From: Exiguobacterium undae DSM 14481
GTDB lineage: Bacteria; Bacillota; Bacilli; Exiguobacteriales; Exiguobacteriaceae
DNA length: 64,000 nucleotides
Direction: 5' to 3'
Assembly: GCF_000620805.1 (NCBI RefSeq)
Contig: NZ_KK211187.1
Span: 1,273,957-1,337,956 of the forward strand
Shown here: positions 28,803 through 39,900 of the stretch, piece by piece
Position numbering within the stretch: position 1 is the stretch's first letter
Layout: each line of letters opens with the position of its first letter
Notes under the pieces: model-generated
What the model saw: only the letters and a program-made list of their open reading frames with translations
What the model was told of the DNA's origin: nothing
Database searches by the model: none
Translations under genes and position numbers: made by a program

Positions 28803-29684
28803 ATGGCTATTACAGCAGCTATGGTAAAAGAACTTCGTGAAAAAACTGGTGCAGGGATGCTTGACTGCAAAAAAGCACTCGTCGAAGCAGACGGGGACAT
28901 GAACGCAGCAATCGATTTCTTACGTGAAAAAGGAATCGCGAAAGCAGCAGCAAAAGGCGATCGTATTGCAGCAGAAGGTTTGACAGCTGTCGCAGTTGAC
29001 GGAAACAAAGCAGCACTCGTTGAAATCAACTCAGAAACAGACTTCGTTGCGAAAAACGAACGTTTCCAATCACTCGTTCAAAACATTGCAGACGCAGTAC
29101 TCCGCAATGGTTCTGAAACGGCTGAAGCAGCACTTGCTTCTGAATACGAAGCAGGAAAAACAATCGACACATACATTTCTGAAGAAGCATCAACAATCGG
29201 AGAGAAAATTTCACTCCGTCGTGTGGCTCTCTTCGCTAAAGAAGATAACGCAGCATTCGGTTCTTACCTCCACATGGGTGGACGGATCGGTTCTGTTGTC
29301 GTCATCGAAGGAACAACAGACGAAGCTGTCGCAAAAGACGTTTCAATGCACATCGCTGCAGCACGCCCACTTTACGTGGACCGTTCTTCTGTCACAGAAG
29401 AAGAAAAAGCACGTGAAGAAAAAGTCTTGACAGAGCAAGCATTAAACGAAGGCAAACCTGCCAACATCGTTGAAAAAATGATTGCTGGTCGCATGAACAA
29501 ATTCTACGAAGAGATCTGCCTCGTCGATCAGACGTTTGTTAAAGATCCAGACTTCAAAGTCGGTAAATACGTAGAATCAAAAGGCGGAAAAATCGTTTCA
29601 TTCGTACGCTTCGAAGTTGGAGAAGGTATGGAAAAACGTGAAGAAAACTTCGCTGAAGAAGTTATGAATCAACTTAAAAAATAA
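28803..29684 (+). CDS. tsf: Elongation factor Ts
   Basis: Guanine-nucleotide exchange factor for EF-Tu. The 293-residue protein starts with the UBA-like domain and signature [21 protein letters not shown], followed by [18 protein letters not shown] and [18 protein letters not shown] is 8 bases upstream of the ATG. The order rpsB-tsf-pyrH-frr is widely conserved. Confidence 0.99.
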   Translation: MAITAAMVKELREKTGAGMLDCKKALVEADGDMNAAIDFLREKGIAKAAAKGDRIAAEGLTAVAVDGNKAALVEINSETDFVAKNERFQSLVQNIADAVLRNGSETAEAALASEYEAGKTIDTYISEEASTIGEKISLRRVALFAKEDNAAFGSYLHMGGRIGSVVVIEGTTDEAVAKDVSMHIAAARPLYVDRSSVTEEEKAREEKVLTEQALNEGKPANIVEKMIAGRMNKFYEEICLVDQTFVKDPDFKVGKYVESKGGKIVSFVRFEVGEGMEKREENFAEEVMNQLKK

Positions 29685-29710
29685 GAATCAGGATTTCCTG
29701 ATGACAAAAG

Positions 29711-29767
29711 AAGGAACACGTATGCTTCAATCCACTTTCGTGTGGAAGTGGGTCGTGTTCCTTTTTT
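29711..29767 (+). terminator. Long hairpin terminator after tsf
   Basis: AAGGAACACG (29711-29720) pairs with CGTGTTCCTT near 29754-29763 and encloses a second stem (CTTC..CCAC with GTGGAAG), then a T run. The following 27 bases hold only the pyrH ribosome-binding site. Confidence 0.9.
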
Positions 29768-29794
29768 ACGGAATTTAGCAAGGGGGACATAGTC

Positions 29795-30514
29795 ATGCAA
29801 CCGAAATATAACCGGATTGTGTTAAAATTGAGCGGAGAAGCGCTCGCAGGAGATCAAGGGTTCGGAATCCATCCTGGAATTGTCAATTCAATTTCCAATC
29901 AGATTAAAGAATTGGTTGAATTGAACGTTGAAGTCGCTGTTGTCGTAGGTGCAGGAAACATCTGGCGCGGTAAAACAGGAGCAGAGCTTGGAATGGACCG
30001 GGCCAATGCCGATTATATGGGGATGCTTGCAACCGTCATGAACTCGCTCGCTTTACAAGATAGTTTGGAGTCGGTCGGTGTTGAGACACGCGTCCAGACG
30101 TCGATTGAAATGCGACAAGTTGCTGAACCGTACATCCGTCGTCGGGCAATGCGTCATCTTGAAAAAGGACGTGTTGTCATCTTTGCCGCCGGAACAGGGA
30201 ATCCTTATTTCTCAACAGACACGACGGCAGCACTTCGGGCAGCTGAAATCGAGGCGGAAGTCATCTTGATGGCGAAAAACAACGTCGACGGTGTCTATTC
30301 TGCTGATCCGAATCTCGATCCAGAAGCGAAGAAGTTCGAAACGTTATCTTATCTGGATGTTTTAAAAGATGGCCTTCAAGTCATGGATTCGACAGCGACA
30401 TCGCTTTGTATGGATAATGATATCCCGCTCATCGTCTTCTCGTTAATGGAAGAAGGAAACATTAAACGGGTCGTCATCGGTGATGAAATCGGGACACTCG
30501 TAAGGGGGAAATAA
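29795..30514 (+). CDS. pyrH: UMP kinase
   Basis: Phosphorylates UMP to UDP in pyrimidine nucleotide synthesis; amino-acid-kinase fold. The 239-residue protein has [13 protein letters not shown] at the N terminus, [25 protein letters not shown]-type sequence ([15 protein letters not shown]) and [19 protein letters not shown] precedes the ATG. Only one base separates it from frr. Confidence 0.98.
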   Translation: MQPKYNRIVLKLSGEALAGDQGFGIHPGIVNSISNQIKELVELNVEVAVVVGAGNIWRGKTGAELGMDRANADYMGMLATVMNSLALQDSLESVGVETRVQTSIEMRQVAEPYIRRRAMRHLEKGRVVIFAAGTGNPYFSTDTTAALRAAEIEAEVILMAKNNVDGVYSADPNLDPEAKKFETLSYLDVLKDGLQVMDSTATSLCMDNDIPLIVFSLMEEGNIKRVVIGDEIGTLVRGK

Positions 30515-30515
30515 T

Positions 30516-31073
30516 ATGTCACAAGCAATCATGAAACAAGCAGAAGAACGGATGGAGAAAGCGCATCTGTCACTTAAAAAAGAACTCGCGACATTACGTG
30601 CGGGTCGTGCCAACGTAGCGATTCTTGATCCGGTCCAAGTGGAATATTACGGTTCACCGACACCACTGAACCAGGTGGCGAACGTCAATACACCGGAAGC
30701 CCGCTTGATTTTGATCACGCCGTGGGATAAATCCATGGTAACGGAAATCGAAAAAGCGATTCAACGCGCTGATTTAGGGCTCGCTCCTTCATCGGACGGA
30801 ACGGTGATTCGTCTTGCGATTCCACCACTGACAGAGGATCGTCGGAAAGAACTCGTGAAACTTGTCAAAAAGTACACGGAAGAAGGAAAAGTTGCTCTTC
30901 GGAACATCCGTCGTGACACAAATGAACAATTGAAGAAACAAGAAAAAGACGGAGCGTTGACGGAAGATGATCTTCGTGGTTACACAGAAGACGTTCAGAC
31001 GTTAACGGATAAGTTCGTTAAATTGCTGGATCAAACGGCAACAGATAAAGAACAAGAAATCATGGAAGTATGA
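30516..31073 (+). CDS. frr: Ribosome recycling factor
   Basis: Releases ribosomes from mRNA after termination, together with EF-G. The 185-residue protein has the RRF hallmark [36 protein letters not shown] and [23 protein letters not shown] is the ribosome-binding site, in the end of pyrH. A terminator follows. Confidence 0.99.
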   Translation: MSQAIMKQAEERMEKAHLSLKKELATLRAGRANVAILDPVQVEYYGSPTPLNQVANVNTPEARLILITPWDKSMVTEIEKAIQRADLGLAPSSDGTVIRLAIPPLTEDRRKELVKLVKKYTEEGKVALRNIRRDTNEQLKKQEKDGALTEDDLRGYTEDVQTLTDKFVKLLDQTATDKEQEIMEV

Positions 31074-31092
31074 CGCAATACGACGTCATGTT

Positions 31093-31127
31093 GGGGACTC
31101 TTTGTCACACGAAGAGTCCCTTTCTTC
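31093..31127 (+). terminator. Intrinsic terminator after frr
   Basis: GGGACTCTT (31094-31102) pairs with AAGAGTCCC (31112-31120), loop of nine, followed by the T-rich TTTCTTCTT. Confidence 0.88.
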
Positions 31128-31156
31128 TTAAACTAAACGAGGGGAGGAAGAAGTAA

Positions 31157-31894
31157 ATGTTTCAATGGTTAAACCAGACTAAAGAAGTGATTGGACAACA
31201 AGTGCCTGAACATATTGCAATCATTATGGATGGAAACGGACGTTGGGCTAAAAAACGAGGCCTTCCCCGCATCATGGGTCATCGTGAAGGAATGAAATCC
31301 GTTCGAGAAGTCGTCCGGACCGCGAATGAATTAGGTGTCAAAAGTTTGACGTTATACGCCTTCTCAACCGAGAATTGGACACGTCCTGAAGAAGAAGTCA
31401 GTTTCTTGATGAAGTTACCGGCACAATTTTTAGAGTCCGATCTAAAAGATCTGAAGGAACGGAATGTGAAGGTCGAAGTAGCGGGCGAAGTTTCCCGTTT
31501 ACCGATCTACACACGTGAAGCCGTCCAGCAAGCCAAAGAAGATACGGCAGGCAACACGGGATTACGATTGATTTTTGCCTTGAACTATGGCGGACGGGAT
31601 GAGATCGTTCAAGTCATGCAGAAAATTGCCGAAAAAGTGCAGAGCGGTGTGCTGCTCCCTGAGATGATCACGAACGAAGTCATCGAACAAGAATTGATGA
31701 CCGGTTCGATGACGGATGTCGACTTAGTCATTCGGACGAGCGGTGAGCAACGGCTGTCGAATTTCTTGTTGTGGCAAGCAGCGTACGCGGAATTTTACTT
31801 TACAGACGTCTTGTGGCCGGAGTTTCGGCGCGATCAGTTCCTGGCGGCGATCGAAGACTACAATCAACGGACACGTCGCTTTGGCGGAGTCTGA
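31157..31894 (+). CDS. uppS: Undecaprenyl diphosphate synthase
   Basis: cis-Prenyltransferase that makes the C55 carrier lipid precursor for cell-wall synthesis. The 245-residue protein has HIAIIMDGNGRWAKKRG (catalytic Asp), MGHREGMKS, YAFSTENW, LNYGGRDEIV and LVIRTSGEQRLSNFLLWQAAY. The strong site GAGGGGAGG lies 9 bases upstream. It heads the uppS-cdsA-dxr-rseP-proS group. Confidence 0.98.
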   Translation: MFQWLNQTKEVIGQQVPEHIAIIMDGNGRWAKKRGLPRIMGHREGMKSVREVVRTANELGVKSLTLYAFSTENWTRPEEEVSFLMKLPAQFLESDLKDLKERNVKVEVAGEVSRLPIYTREAVQQAKEDTAGNTGLRLIFALNYGGRDEIVQVMQKIAEKVQSGVLLPEMITNEVIEQELMTGSMTDVDLVIRTSGEQRLSNFLLWQAAYAEFYFTDVLWPEFRRDQFLAAIEDYNQRTRRFGGV

Positions 31895-31913
31895 CTAAAC
31901 GAGGATATTGCTT

Positions 31914-32714
31914 ATGAAAACACGAATCATTACCGGAATTTGGGCAGGGGCGATCTTTTTAGGATTACTGTATTTAGGCGGCCTCCCATTCCTGGCATTT
32001 ATGGCAGTTTTAACTGTGATCGGTTATACGGAATTAATCAAAATGAGGCAACTGTCGTTTAAGACGATTCCTGTCCTCTTATTTGGACTTGGCACATTGC
32101 TCCCGTTCATCGGCATTTATGAACAGGCGAGTGCACAGACCCTCTCACTTGGTTTAACACCGCTTGCTTGGGGCATGCTGATTGTCTTAATTGCTTTATT
32201 TTGGACGGTTTTTTCGAAAAATGTCTTTACGTTTGATGATGTGGCATTTCTCTTGTTGACCTCTGTTTATGTAGGCGTCGGATTTGCATCGTTTACGTAT
32301 ATCCGCCTGCTTGAAGACGGACTGGTCTTTTCGTTGCTGATCATTCTGCTGATTTGGTTTACGGATTCAGGTGCCTATTTTATCGGGAAAAGTCTCGGCA
32401 AAACAAAGTTGTGGCCTGCGATCAGTCCAAACAAAACAGTAGAAGGGGCAATTGGTGGAGTCGTACTCGCCATCGTGCTCGGACTTGTGTTTGAATGGAT
32501 TCATCCGACAGTCGGTTTTGGACAAGTCGTCTTGTTGGCAATGATTGTTGCCGTAGTCGGTCAGTTGGGCGATTTGGTCCAATCGGCGTACAAACGTCAC
32601 TACGGCGTAAAAGATTCTGGTGCGTTGCTACCGGGACATGGTGGGATTCTTGATCGATTCGACAGTATGATCATCGTCTTTACCGTACTGATCGTACTCG
32701 GTATATTCGGCTAA
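31914..32714 (+). CDS. cdsA: Phosphatidate cytidylyltransferase
   Basis: Integral membrane enzyme making CDP-diacylglycerol for phospholipid synthesis. The 266-residue protein has about seven membrane segments and the C-terminal CDS signature KDSGALLPGHGGILDRFDSM, plus FTDSGAYFIGKSLGKTKLWPAISPNKTVEG. ATG 31914 follows GAGGA with 8-base spacing. An in-frame TTG 31908 is possible. Confidence 0.97.
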   Translation: MKTRIITGIWAGAIFLGLLYLGGLPFLAFMAVLTVIGYTELIKMRQLSFKTIPVLLFGLGTLLPFIGIYEQASAQTLSLGLTPLAWGMLIVLIALFWTVFSKNVFTFDDVAFLLLTSVYVGVGFASFTYIRLLEDGLVFSLLIILLIWFTDSGAYFIGKSLGKTKLWPAISPNKTVEGAIGGVVLAIVLGLVFEWIHPTVGFGQVVLLAMIVAVVGQLGDLVQSAYKRHYGVKDSGALLPGHGGILDRFDSMIIVFTVLIVLGIFG

Positions 32715-32726
32715 GGGGGAAAAACG

Positions 32727-33881
32727 ATGAAACATGTCAGTATTATTGGTGGAACCGGTTCGATCGGAACACAAACATTGGATGTCATTTCGGCAAACCC
32801 TGATCGTTTTCAATTGGTCAGCTTTGCATTTGGTAAAAACGTACAGGTTGCGTTACCGTGGTTGAATCGTTTGCGTCCGGATCTCGTTGCCGTGTTAGAT
32901 GAAACGGTCAAGAGCGAGTTGGAAGCGGTTCTCGACTATACGCCGACAATTCTTGTTGGAGAAGCGGGATTAATTGCGGTCGCGACGGCAGAAGCAGCCG
33001 ATATCGTGATCACGGCAGTTGTCGGGGCAGTGGGACTGCGTCCGACGCTTGCAGCGATTGAAGCCGGAAAAACAATCGGGTTGGCCAATAAAGAAACGCT
33101 TGTGACGGCAGGACACCTCGTGATGAAAAAAGCACGTGAAAAAGGCGTCATGATTCTCCCGGTAGACAGTGAACATGCGGCCATTTTCCAGTGTTTGAAC
33201 GGGGAACGCCGTCAGGACGTCCGGCAAATTATTTTGACGGCATCAGGCGGGAGTTTCCGGGATCAGACGCGGGAAGAGTTGGCGAACGTAACCGTCGAAC
33301 AGGCACTTGATCATCCGAACTGGTCGATGGGCGCAAAGATTACGATTGATTCGGCAACGATGATGAACAAAGGGTTCGAAGTGATTGAGGCCCACTGGTT
33401 GTTTGATGTCACGTATGATGAAATTGATGTCGTCATCCACCGCGAATCGATCATTCATTCGATGGTCGAATTTAATGACGGAGCGGTCATGGCGCAACTG
33501 GGAATGCCGGATATGCGTGAACCGATTCAATATGCCCTTACATATCCGTCCCGCCTTGAAATTCAAGGGGGAGAACGGTTAAACTTAAAACAAATCGGAC
33601 GCCTGAATTTTGCGGAAGCTTCATTTGAACGCTATCCACTGCTCCGTCTTGCGTTTGAGGCAGGACGTGCCGGTGGTTCGATGCCTTCCGTGCTGAATGC
33701 TGCGAACGAACAAGCCGTGGACCGCTTTTTAAAAGGGGAAATCAGCTTTTTAGAAATTGAAGCGAGCGTCGAGGCGGCCCTTCAAGCACACGAAAATGTC
33801 GAAGATCCGTCTCTTGAACAAATCCTTACGGCGGACCGATGGGCACGTGCGTTTGTCGCGTCACTCTCACTCGCTAACTAA
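32727..33881 (+). CDS. dxr: 1-deoxy-D-xylulose 5-phosphate reductoisomerase
   Basis: Second step of the MEP isoprenoid pathway; supplies precursors for UppS two genes upstream. The 384-residue protein has the NADPH-binding [43 protein letters not shown] and [18 protein letters not shown] with catalytic acidic and Ser/His positions. AAGGGGGA precedes the ATG. Confidence 0.98.
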   Translation: MKHVSIIGGTGSIGTQTLDVISANPDRFQLVSFAFGKNVQVALPWLNRLRPDLVAVLDETVKSELEAVLDYTPTILVGEAGLIAVATAEAADIVITAVVGAVGLRPTLAAIEAGKTIGLANKETLVTAGHLVMKKAREKGVMILPVDSEHAAIFQCLNGERRQDVRQIILTASGGSFRDQTREELANVTVEQALDHPNWSMGAKITIDSATMMNKGFEVIEAHWLFDVTYDEIDVVIHRESIIHSMVEFNDGAVMAQLGMPDMREPIQYALTYPSRLEIQGGERLNLKQIGRLNFAEASFERYPLLRLAFEAGRAGGSMPSVLNAANEQAVDRFLKGEISFLEIEASVEAALQAHENVEDPSLEQILTADRWARAFVASLSLAN

Positions 33882-33894
33882 GGATGGGATAGCA

Positions 33895-35136
33895 ATGACG
33901 ACCTTTATATCAATCGTATTGATGTTCGGTGTACTAGTTGCCGTACATGAATGGGGTCATCTCGTAATGGCGAAACGCGCGGGAATTCTTTGCCGTGAGT
34001 TTGCCATCGGGTTTGGTCCAAAAATCTTTTCTTTTTTTAAAAACGAGACACTGTATACGGTTCGTCTTCTACCAATCGGCGGTTATGTCAAGATGGCCGG
34101 AGAAGAACCTGAATTTGTTGAAGTCAAACCCGGTCAAACGATTGGTTTGGCGCTTCAAGACGGAGTCATCCAAAAGATGTATCTGGACCCGGCACACCCG
34201 AAGACGGATCAAGTCGTCACGGTTGAAAGCATCGACTTGTTGCATAAGTTAGAAGTAGTCGCTTTACAAGATGAGGTCTCGACCCGTTATCCGGTCTCAA
34301 AGACGGCATTCCTGGTCGAAGGACAAACGGAAACACAAATTGCTCCGTATGACCGGACGTTCGGATCGAAGTCAGTCTTTAAGCGGGTCTTAGCGATTGC
34401 GGCAGGTCCGGCGATGAACTTTGTCCTCGCCTTCGTCATCTTGTTTGGACTTGCTTTATACAACGGTTCACCAACCGGCGACAGCGTAATCGGAACGGTT
34501 CAAAAAGGTTCACCTGCCGATCAGGCGGGTCTTGTCGAAGGAGACCGGATCGTTTCCGTTAATGGTGATCAGACGGAGAAATGGACGGACTTGCGTGCCG
34601 GATTCCAAGATCAGGCCGGCAAAGAAACAACCGTCGTCTACGAACGAGACGGGCAAGAGAACACAACGGCGATCACACCAAAGGTTCAACAACAAGGGGA
34701 TCAGAAGGTCGGCATCATCGGCGTCACGAATGAGACCGAAAAATCATTCGGAACGGCTCTGCAGACCGGTGTTTCTGAAACATGGCGGATGTCAACGCTG
34801 ATCGTCGGTGCTGTCGGCGATCTTGTGACAGGCGTCGTCGGTGTTGATCAATTGTCTGGTCCGGTCGGTATCGTCAAAATGACCGATCAAGTCGCAGACA
34901 GTGGTTTTTCGATGTTGTTGACATGGACAGCGTTGCTTTCGGTCAACTTGGCGGTATTTAACTTATTGCCGCTGCCGGCTCTTGATGGTGGACGATTGTT
35001 GTTCCTCTTCCTCGAAGCGTTGCGTGGAAAACCAGTTGATCCGCAAAAAGAAGGGTTGGTCCACTTTGTTGGATTTGCACTTTTGATGCTCTTGATGTTA
35101 GTCGTCACATGGAACGATATCCAGAAATTCTTTTAA
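33895..35136 (+). CDS. rseP: Site-2 intramembrane metalloprotease RseP/RasP
   Basis: Zinc protease that cleaves membrane-embedded substrates, such as anti-sigma factors, in regulated proteolysis. ATG 33895 starts a first membrane helix holding the HExxH motif as His18-Glu19-Trp-Gly-His22. A PDZ domain (about residues 200-275, KGSPADQAGLVEGDRIVSVNG) and a second zinc-ligand motif LPLPALDGGRLLFLFLE near residue 360 are present. A long upstream in-frame extension overlapping dxr has no ribosome-binding site and was rejected. Confidence 0.96.
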   Translation: MTTFISIVLMFGVLVAVHEWGHLVMAKRAGILCREFAIGFGPKIFSFFKNETLYTVRLLPIGGYVKMAGEEPEFVEVKPGQTIGLALQDGVIQKMYLDPAHPKTDQVVTVESIDLLHKLEVVALQDEVSTRYPVSKTAFLVEGQTETQIAPYDRTFGSKSVFKRVLAIAAGPAMNFVLAFVILFGLALYNGSPTGDSVIGTVQKGSPADQAGLVEGDRIVSVNGDQTEKWTDLRAGFQDQAGKETTVVYERDGQENTTAITPKVQQQGDQKVGIIGVTNETEKSFGTALQTGVSETWRMSTLIVGAVGDLVTGVVGVDQLSGPVGIVKMTDQVADSGFSMLLTWTALLSVNLAVFNLLPLPALDGGRLLFLFLEALRGKPVDPQKEGLVHFVGFALLMLLMLVVTWNDIQKFF

Positions 35137-35165
35137 ATTATTAGTCAAAGGGGTTCACGACTCAA

Positions 35166-36866
35166 ATGAAACAATCCAAACTATTTATGCCAACTTTGCG
35201 TGAAGTACCATCTGATGCAGAAGCCGTCAGCCACCAACTGTTGTTACGGGCAGGCTTCATGCGTCAAAATGCTGCCGGAATCTATTCTTACCTGCCGTTA
35301 GCCAAACGTGTCCTCGGCAAAATCGAGACGATTGTGCGTCAGGAAATGGAAGCGGCTGGAGCGCAGGAACTGTTGATGCCAGCGATTCAGCCGGCTGAAC
35401 TATGGGAAGAGACAGGGCGTTGGGACATCTACGGTCCGGAATTGATGCGTCTGACCGATCGTCACGACCGCCGGTTTGCGCTTGGTGCTACTCATGAAGA
35501 ATTGATCACATCGATTGTTCGTGATGAGTTGAACTCTTATAAAAAGCTCCCTGTTAACTTGTTCCAAATTCAAATGAAGTACCGTGATGAGCGACGCCCA
35601 CGTTTCGGATTACTCCGCGGACGCGAATTCATCATGAAGGATGCGTATTCGTTCCATGCGACACAAGAAAGCCTCGAGGACGAATATCAAAATATGTTTG
35701 ATGCCTATACGAAAATCTTTACCCGTGTAGGACTCGAATTCCGTCCGGTCGTCGCCGACTCCGGTGCCATTGGGGGAAGCGGGACACACGAATTCCACGC
35801 GTTGGCTGCAATCGGAGAAGACACGATCGTCTACTCGGATCAGTCGGATTACGCGGCGAACCTGGAGATGGCGGAATCGGTTGATGCCTACACGAAACAA
35901 AATCAAACACCGGAAGCGCTCGAAGAAGTGCATACAGGTGAGGCGAAGACGATTGAAGCGGTCAGTGAAGTCTTAGGACTGCCTGCTGTTGAATCAATCA
36001 AAACGGTCATTTTCAAGACGGAACAAGGTCTTGTCATGGCGCTTGTCCGGGGAGATCATGAAGTCAATGACATCAAGCTGAAGAACTATCTTGGTGCACT
36101 GGACATCACGATGGCATCCGATGAAGAAATCGAACAGGCTCTTCATTCGACACCAGGTACACTCGGACCGATCGGAGCAGAGATGAAAATCGTTGCGGAC
36201 TACGCCGTTCGGGCGTTGACGAATGCTGTTTGCGGTGCGAACAAGTCGGAAACGCATTACGTTCATGTTGATCCAAGCCGTGATTTCGAAGCGGAATATA
36301 CGGACTTACGGTTTGTCGAAGAAGGTGATGTGTCACCGGACGGTGCAGGACACGTCAAATTTGCCCGCGGGATTGAAGTCGGACAAGTCTTCAAACTCGG
36401 CACACGTTACTCAGAAGGTATGAACGCAACGTTCCTTGATGAAGGCGGAAAAGCGCAACCGTTGATCATGGGTTGTTACGGCATCGGTGTTTCGCGGACG
36501 TTATCTGCTGTCGTCGAGCAACATTACGATGAGCGTGGGATCATCTGGCCAAAAGCGATTGCACCGTTTGATGTTCATTTGATTGCCGTCAACGGAAAAA
36601 ATGCCGATCAGATGCAAGTCGCAGAAACTGTTTATCAAGAACTGACGGACGCTGGATTTAGCGTATTGTTTGACGATCGAAAAGAACGAGCGGGTGTGAA
36701 ATTTGCTGATGCAGACTTAATCGGCTTACCTGTCCGAATCAATGTCGGTAAAAAAGCACCGGAAGGAATCGTTGAACTCAAAGCCCGTCGTGGCGGCGAA
36801 GCTGAAGAGATTGAACAAACAAATCTTCTTGAGGCTGTTCGTTCGCTTTATGAAGGTTTAGAATAA
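35166..36866 (+). CDS. proS: Prolyl-tRNA synthetase
   Basis: Charges tRNA-Pro. Bacterial-type ProRS of 566 residues with class II motifs ([63 protein letters not shown]), the inserted YbaK-like editing domain (about residues 225-385) and the C-terminal anticodon-binding domain. The ribosome-binding-like AAAGGGG is unusually far (about 14 bases) from the ATG, but conservation starts right at [15 protein letters not shown]. Confidence 0.98.
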   Translation: MKQSKLFMPTLREVPSDAEAVSHQLLLRAGFMRQNAAGIYSYLPLAKRVLGKIETIVRQEMEAAGAQELLMPAIQPAELWEETGRWDIYGPELMRLTDRHDRRFALGATHEELITSIVRDELNSYKKLPVNLFQIQMKYRDERRPRFGLLRGREFIMKDAYSFHATQESLEDEYQNMFDAYTKIFTRVGLEFRPVVADSGAIGGSGTHEFHALAAIGEDTIVYSDQSDYAANLEMAESVDAYTKQNQTPEALEEVHTGEAKTIEAVSEVLGLPAVESIKTVIFKTEQGLVMALVRGDHEVNDIKLKNYLGALDITMASDEEIEQALHSTPGTLGPIGAEMKIVADYAVRALTNAVCGANKSETHYVHVDPSRDFEAEYTDLRFVEEGDVSPDGAGHVKFARGIEVGQVFKLGTRYSEGMNATFLDEGGKAQPLIMGCYGIGVSRTLSAVVEQHYDERGIIWPKAIAPFDVHLIAVNGKNADQMQVAETVYQELTDAGFSVLFDDRKERAGVKFADADLIGLPVRINVGKKAPEGIVELKARRGGEAEEIEQTNLLEAVRSLYEGLE

Positions 36867-36876
36867 ACTATGGGAA

Positions 36877-36907
36877 CGGTCACTTTTCGTAAAGTGACTG
36901 TTTTCTT
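36877..36907 (+). terminator. Intrinsic terminator after proS
   Basis: CGGTCACTTT (36877-36886) and AAAGTGACTG (36891-36900) form a stem closed by a TCGT tetraloop, followed by TTTTCTTG. The remainder of the gap to polC holds a strong AGGAGGAGG (36944-36952) but no recognisable promoter. Confidence 0.88.
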
Positions 36908-36990
36908 GTCTCACACCCATTCGCCCCTTGGGCAATCTGCAAGAGGAGGAGGAGTGGCTGTCACGGTGTGAAGCGATAACGACAGCACAA

Positions 36991-39900
36991 ATGCGAGTGG
37001 ATACACAACAACGCATGGCGCTCTTAATGAGCGATTTGGAATTACCGACGGGGATCGTCGAAGAATATTTTACCGATGCCTCGCTCGAAAAATTACGTGT
37101 TCAAAAAGCAACCGCGACGTGGACCTTCCATATCCGGATTGCACAAGTCTTACCCCAAAACGTCTATCAGATGTTTTACAGCCGTCTCAAAAGTCGTTAC
37201 CAACAATTTGCGGAAGTCAAATTGTATCTGGAATCGGAGGGACGCCCGGATGCAAAACTGTTTATTGATTACTGGCCCTATATCGTCGAAGACTTGGCGG
37301 ATGCCTCATCCGCGATGCGGAATCATCTCAGCCGTGTCTTGCCGGAGTATCGCGACCATAAATTATTTATCCCTGTTCGAAGTGAGCCGGAAGCCGGCTT
37401 TCTCAAAAATGATCTATGCGGCGAAATGCAACTCTTGTACGGCGCATATGGTTTTCCAAAATTCAATTGTGAACCAGTCGTCCAAATGGATCAGACAACG
37501 CAAGAAGCGTTACGCAATCAAGTGAAACAAGAAGATATTGAAGAAGCGAAACGGATGCTCGAACTTCAATTCAAGCGGGAACAATCACGTGACGACGATG
37601 AGGGACCGGTCGATATTCGAATCGGAAAACCGATTCAAGATGAAGTCGTCCCGATTAAGACGATTCAAGACGAAGAACGCCGGATTGCAATCCGTGGTCT
37701 CGTCTTTTCAGCTGAGAGCCGCGAACTGCGGAGCGGAAAAACGATCTTTACGTTCAAACTGACGGACTATACCGATTCTTTGGTCGTCAAAATGTTTGCG
37801 CGGGATGAAACCGATGTCAAAATCTTGTCGGCGATAAAAAAAGGCATGTGGATTCAAGTCGCAGGTCGGGTTGAGTTTGATACATTCCTACGCGATTTAT
37901 GCATGATGATCGCGCAATTATCTGAAGTCAAGATGGAGTTGCCGGCCGATCCATGGGCGGGCGAGAAGCGTGTCGAATTGCATGCCCATTCCCAAATGAG
38001 TCAGATGGATGCGGTCATGAACGTGACGAAATACGTCGAACGTGCGGCAGCATGGGGACACCCGGCAGTTGCCATCACAGATCATGCCGGGGCGCAAAGC
38101 TTCCCGGATGCGTATTATGCCGGAAAGAAAAACGATATCAAGATTTTGTACGGCATTGAAGCGAACGTCGTCAATGACGGGGTGCAAGTCGCGTATCATC
38201 CGGTCGATCAGGAGTTAGAGAAAGCAACGTTCGTCGTGTTTGACGTCGAGACAACCGGATTGTCTGCGATGTATAACAAAATCATTGAGCTCGCGGCAGT
38301 CAAAATTTACGATGGGGATGTCATCGACAAGTTTGAAGCGTTTGCGGATCCGAAACATTTGTTATCAGCGACGACAATCGATTTGACCGGCATCACGGAT
38401 GAGATGGTACGGGGGAAACCGGATCCGGAACAAGTCGTCAAAGAGTTCATGGACTGGGCGGGAGATTCGATCCTTGTTGCCCACAATGCCTCATTTGATA
38501 TCGGGTTCTTGAATGCGACGTTACGGTCCGGCGGTCACGACGAGTCACTGTTACCCGTCATTGATACGTTGGAGCTTGCACGTGTCCTGATGCCAAGTCT
38601 TAAAAATCACCGGCTGAATACACTTGCGAAACGGTTTGATATCGAATTGACCCAGCATCACCGGGCAATTTATGATGCGGAAGCGACCGGATACTTGATG
38701 CTCAAGTTACTCCAAATGGCGGATGAGATGTTTAACATGAAAACCCATCTCTCGCTCAACCGGGAAATGGGGAAAGATATTTCGCGGGCCCGTCCATACC
38801 ATGCGACGGTTTATGCGAAAAATCGGACCGGACTTAAAAACCTGTACCGCTTGATTTCGCTTGCGCATACGAAACACGTCCACCGTGTCGTTCGGACACC
38901 ACGCTCGCAACTTGTGGCGCACCGAGACGGTCTTCTGATCGGTTCGGCTTGTGACAACGGTGAAGTGTTTGATGCGGCACTCAATAAATCAGATGAAGAC
39001 TTGGCGAAGGTCATGCGTTTTTACGATTTTATCGAAATCCAGCCTCCTGCCATGTACGGTCATCTGATCGAACGGGAAATCGTTCAAAATGAGTTGGAAC
39101 TGCGGGAACTGATCAAAAAAGTCATTCGCGTGGCTGAAGAAAATGACATTTTGCCGGTTGCGACAGGAAACGTCCATTACCTCGATCAACATGACGCGAC
39201 CTACCGGGAAGTGCTGATTCGGACGCAAGGCGGCGCCAACATGTTGAACATGCGAAAACAATTGCCGCCGGCCCATTTCCGGACGACACAGGAAATGATG
39301 CATGACTTTAAGTTTTTAGGACCGGACCTGTCAGAGCGGCTTGTCATCACGAACAGCCAACAAGTGGCCGACTGGTTTGAAAATATCGATATCATTCCAA
39401 AGGATTTGTTTACGCCGAAAATCGAAGGAGCCGACGAGGAAGTCCGGTCACTGTCTTATGATATGGCACATCAGATTTACGGGGATGTATTACCGGAAAT
39501 CGTTGAAGCACGTCTTGAAAAAGAGTTGAAATCGATCATCGGTCACGGATTTGCCGTCATCTATTTGATTTCCCATAAACTCGTTAAAAAATCACTTGAT
39601 GACGGATATCTCGTCGGTTCCCGTGGTTCCGTCGGTTCCAGTCTCGTGGCGACGATGACGGAAATCACGGAAGTGAATCCGTTGCCGCCGCACTATGTCT
39701 GTCCGAATTGTAAAGAATCGGAATTCTTTGATGACGGGTCGGTGGGTTCCGGCTTCGATTTACCGGATAAAGCATGTAAAACATGTGATGTCCCATTGAT
39801 TAAAGACGGACATGATATCCCGTTCGAAACATTCCTTGGTTTCAAAGGGGATAAAGTACCGGATATCGACTTGAACTTCAGTGGGGAATACCAACCTAAA

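Noticed and set aside
33757-33894. 46-residue N-terminal extension of RseP overlapping dxr
   Set aside because: Basic, non-hydrophobic shadow of the dxr frame with no ribosome-binding site; the family starts one membrane helix before HExxH.
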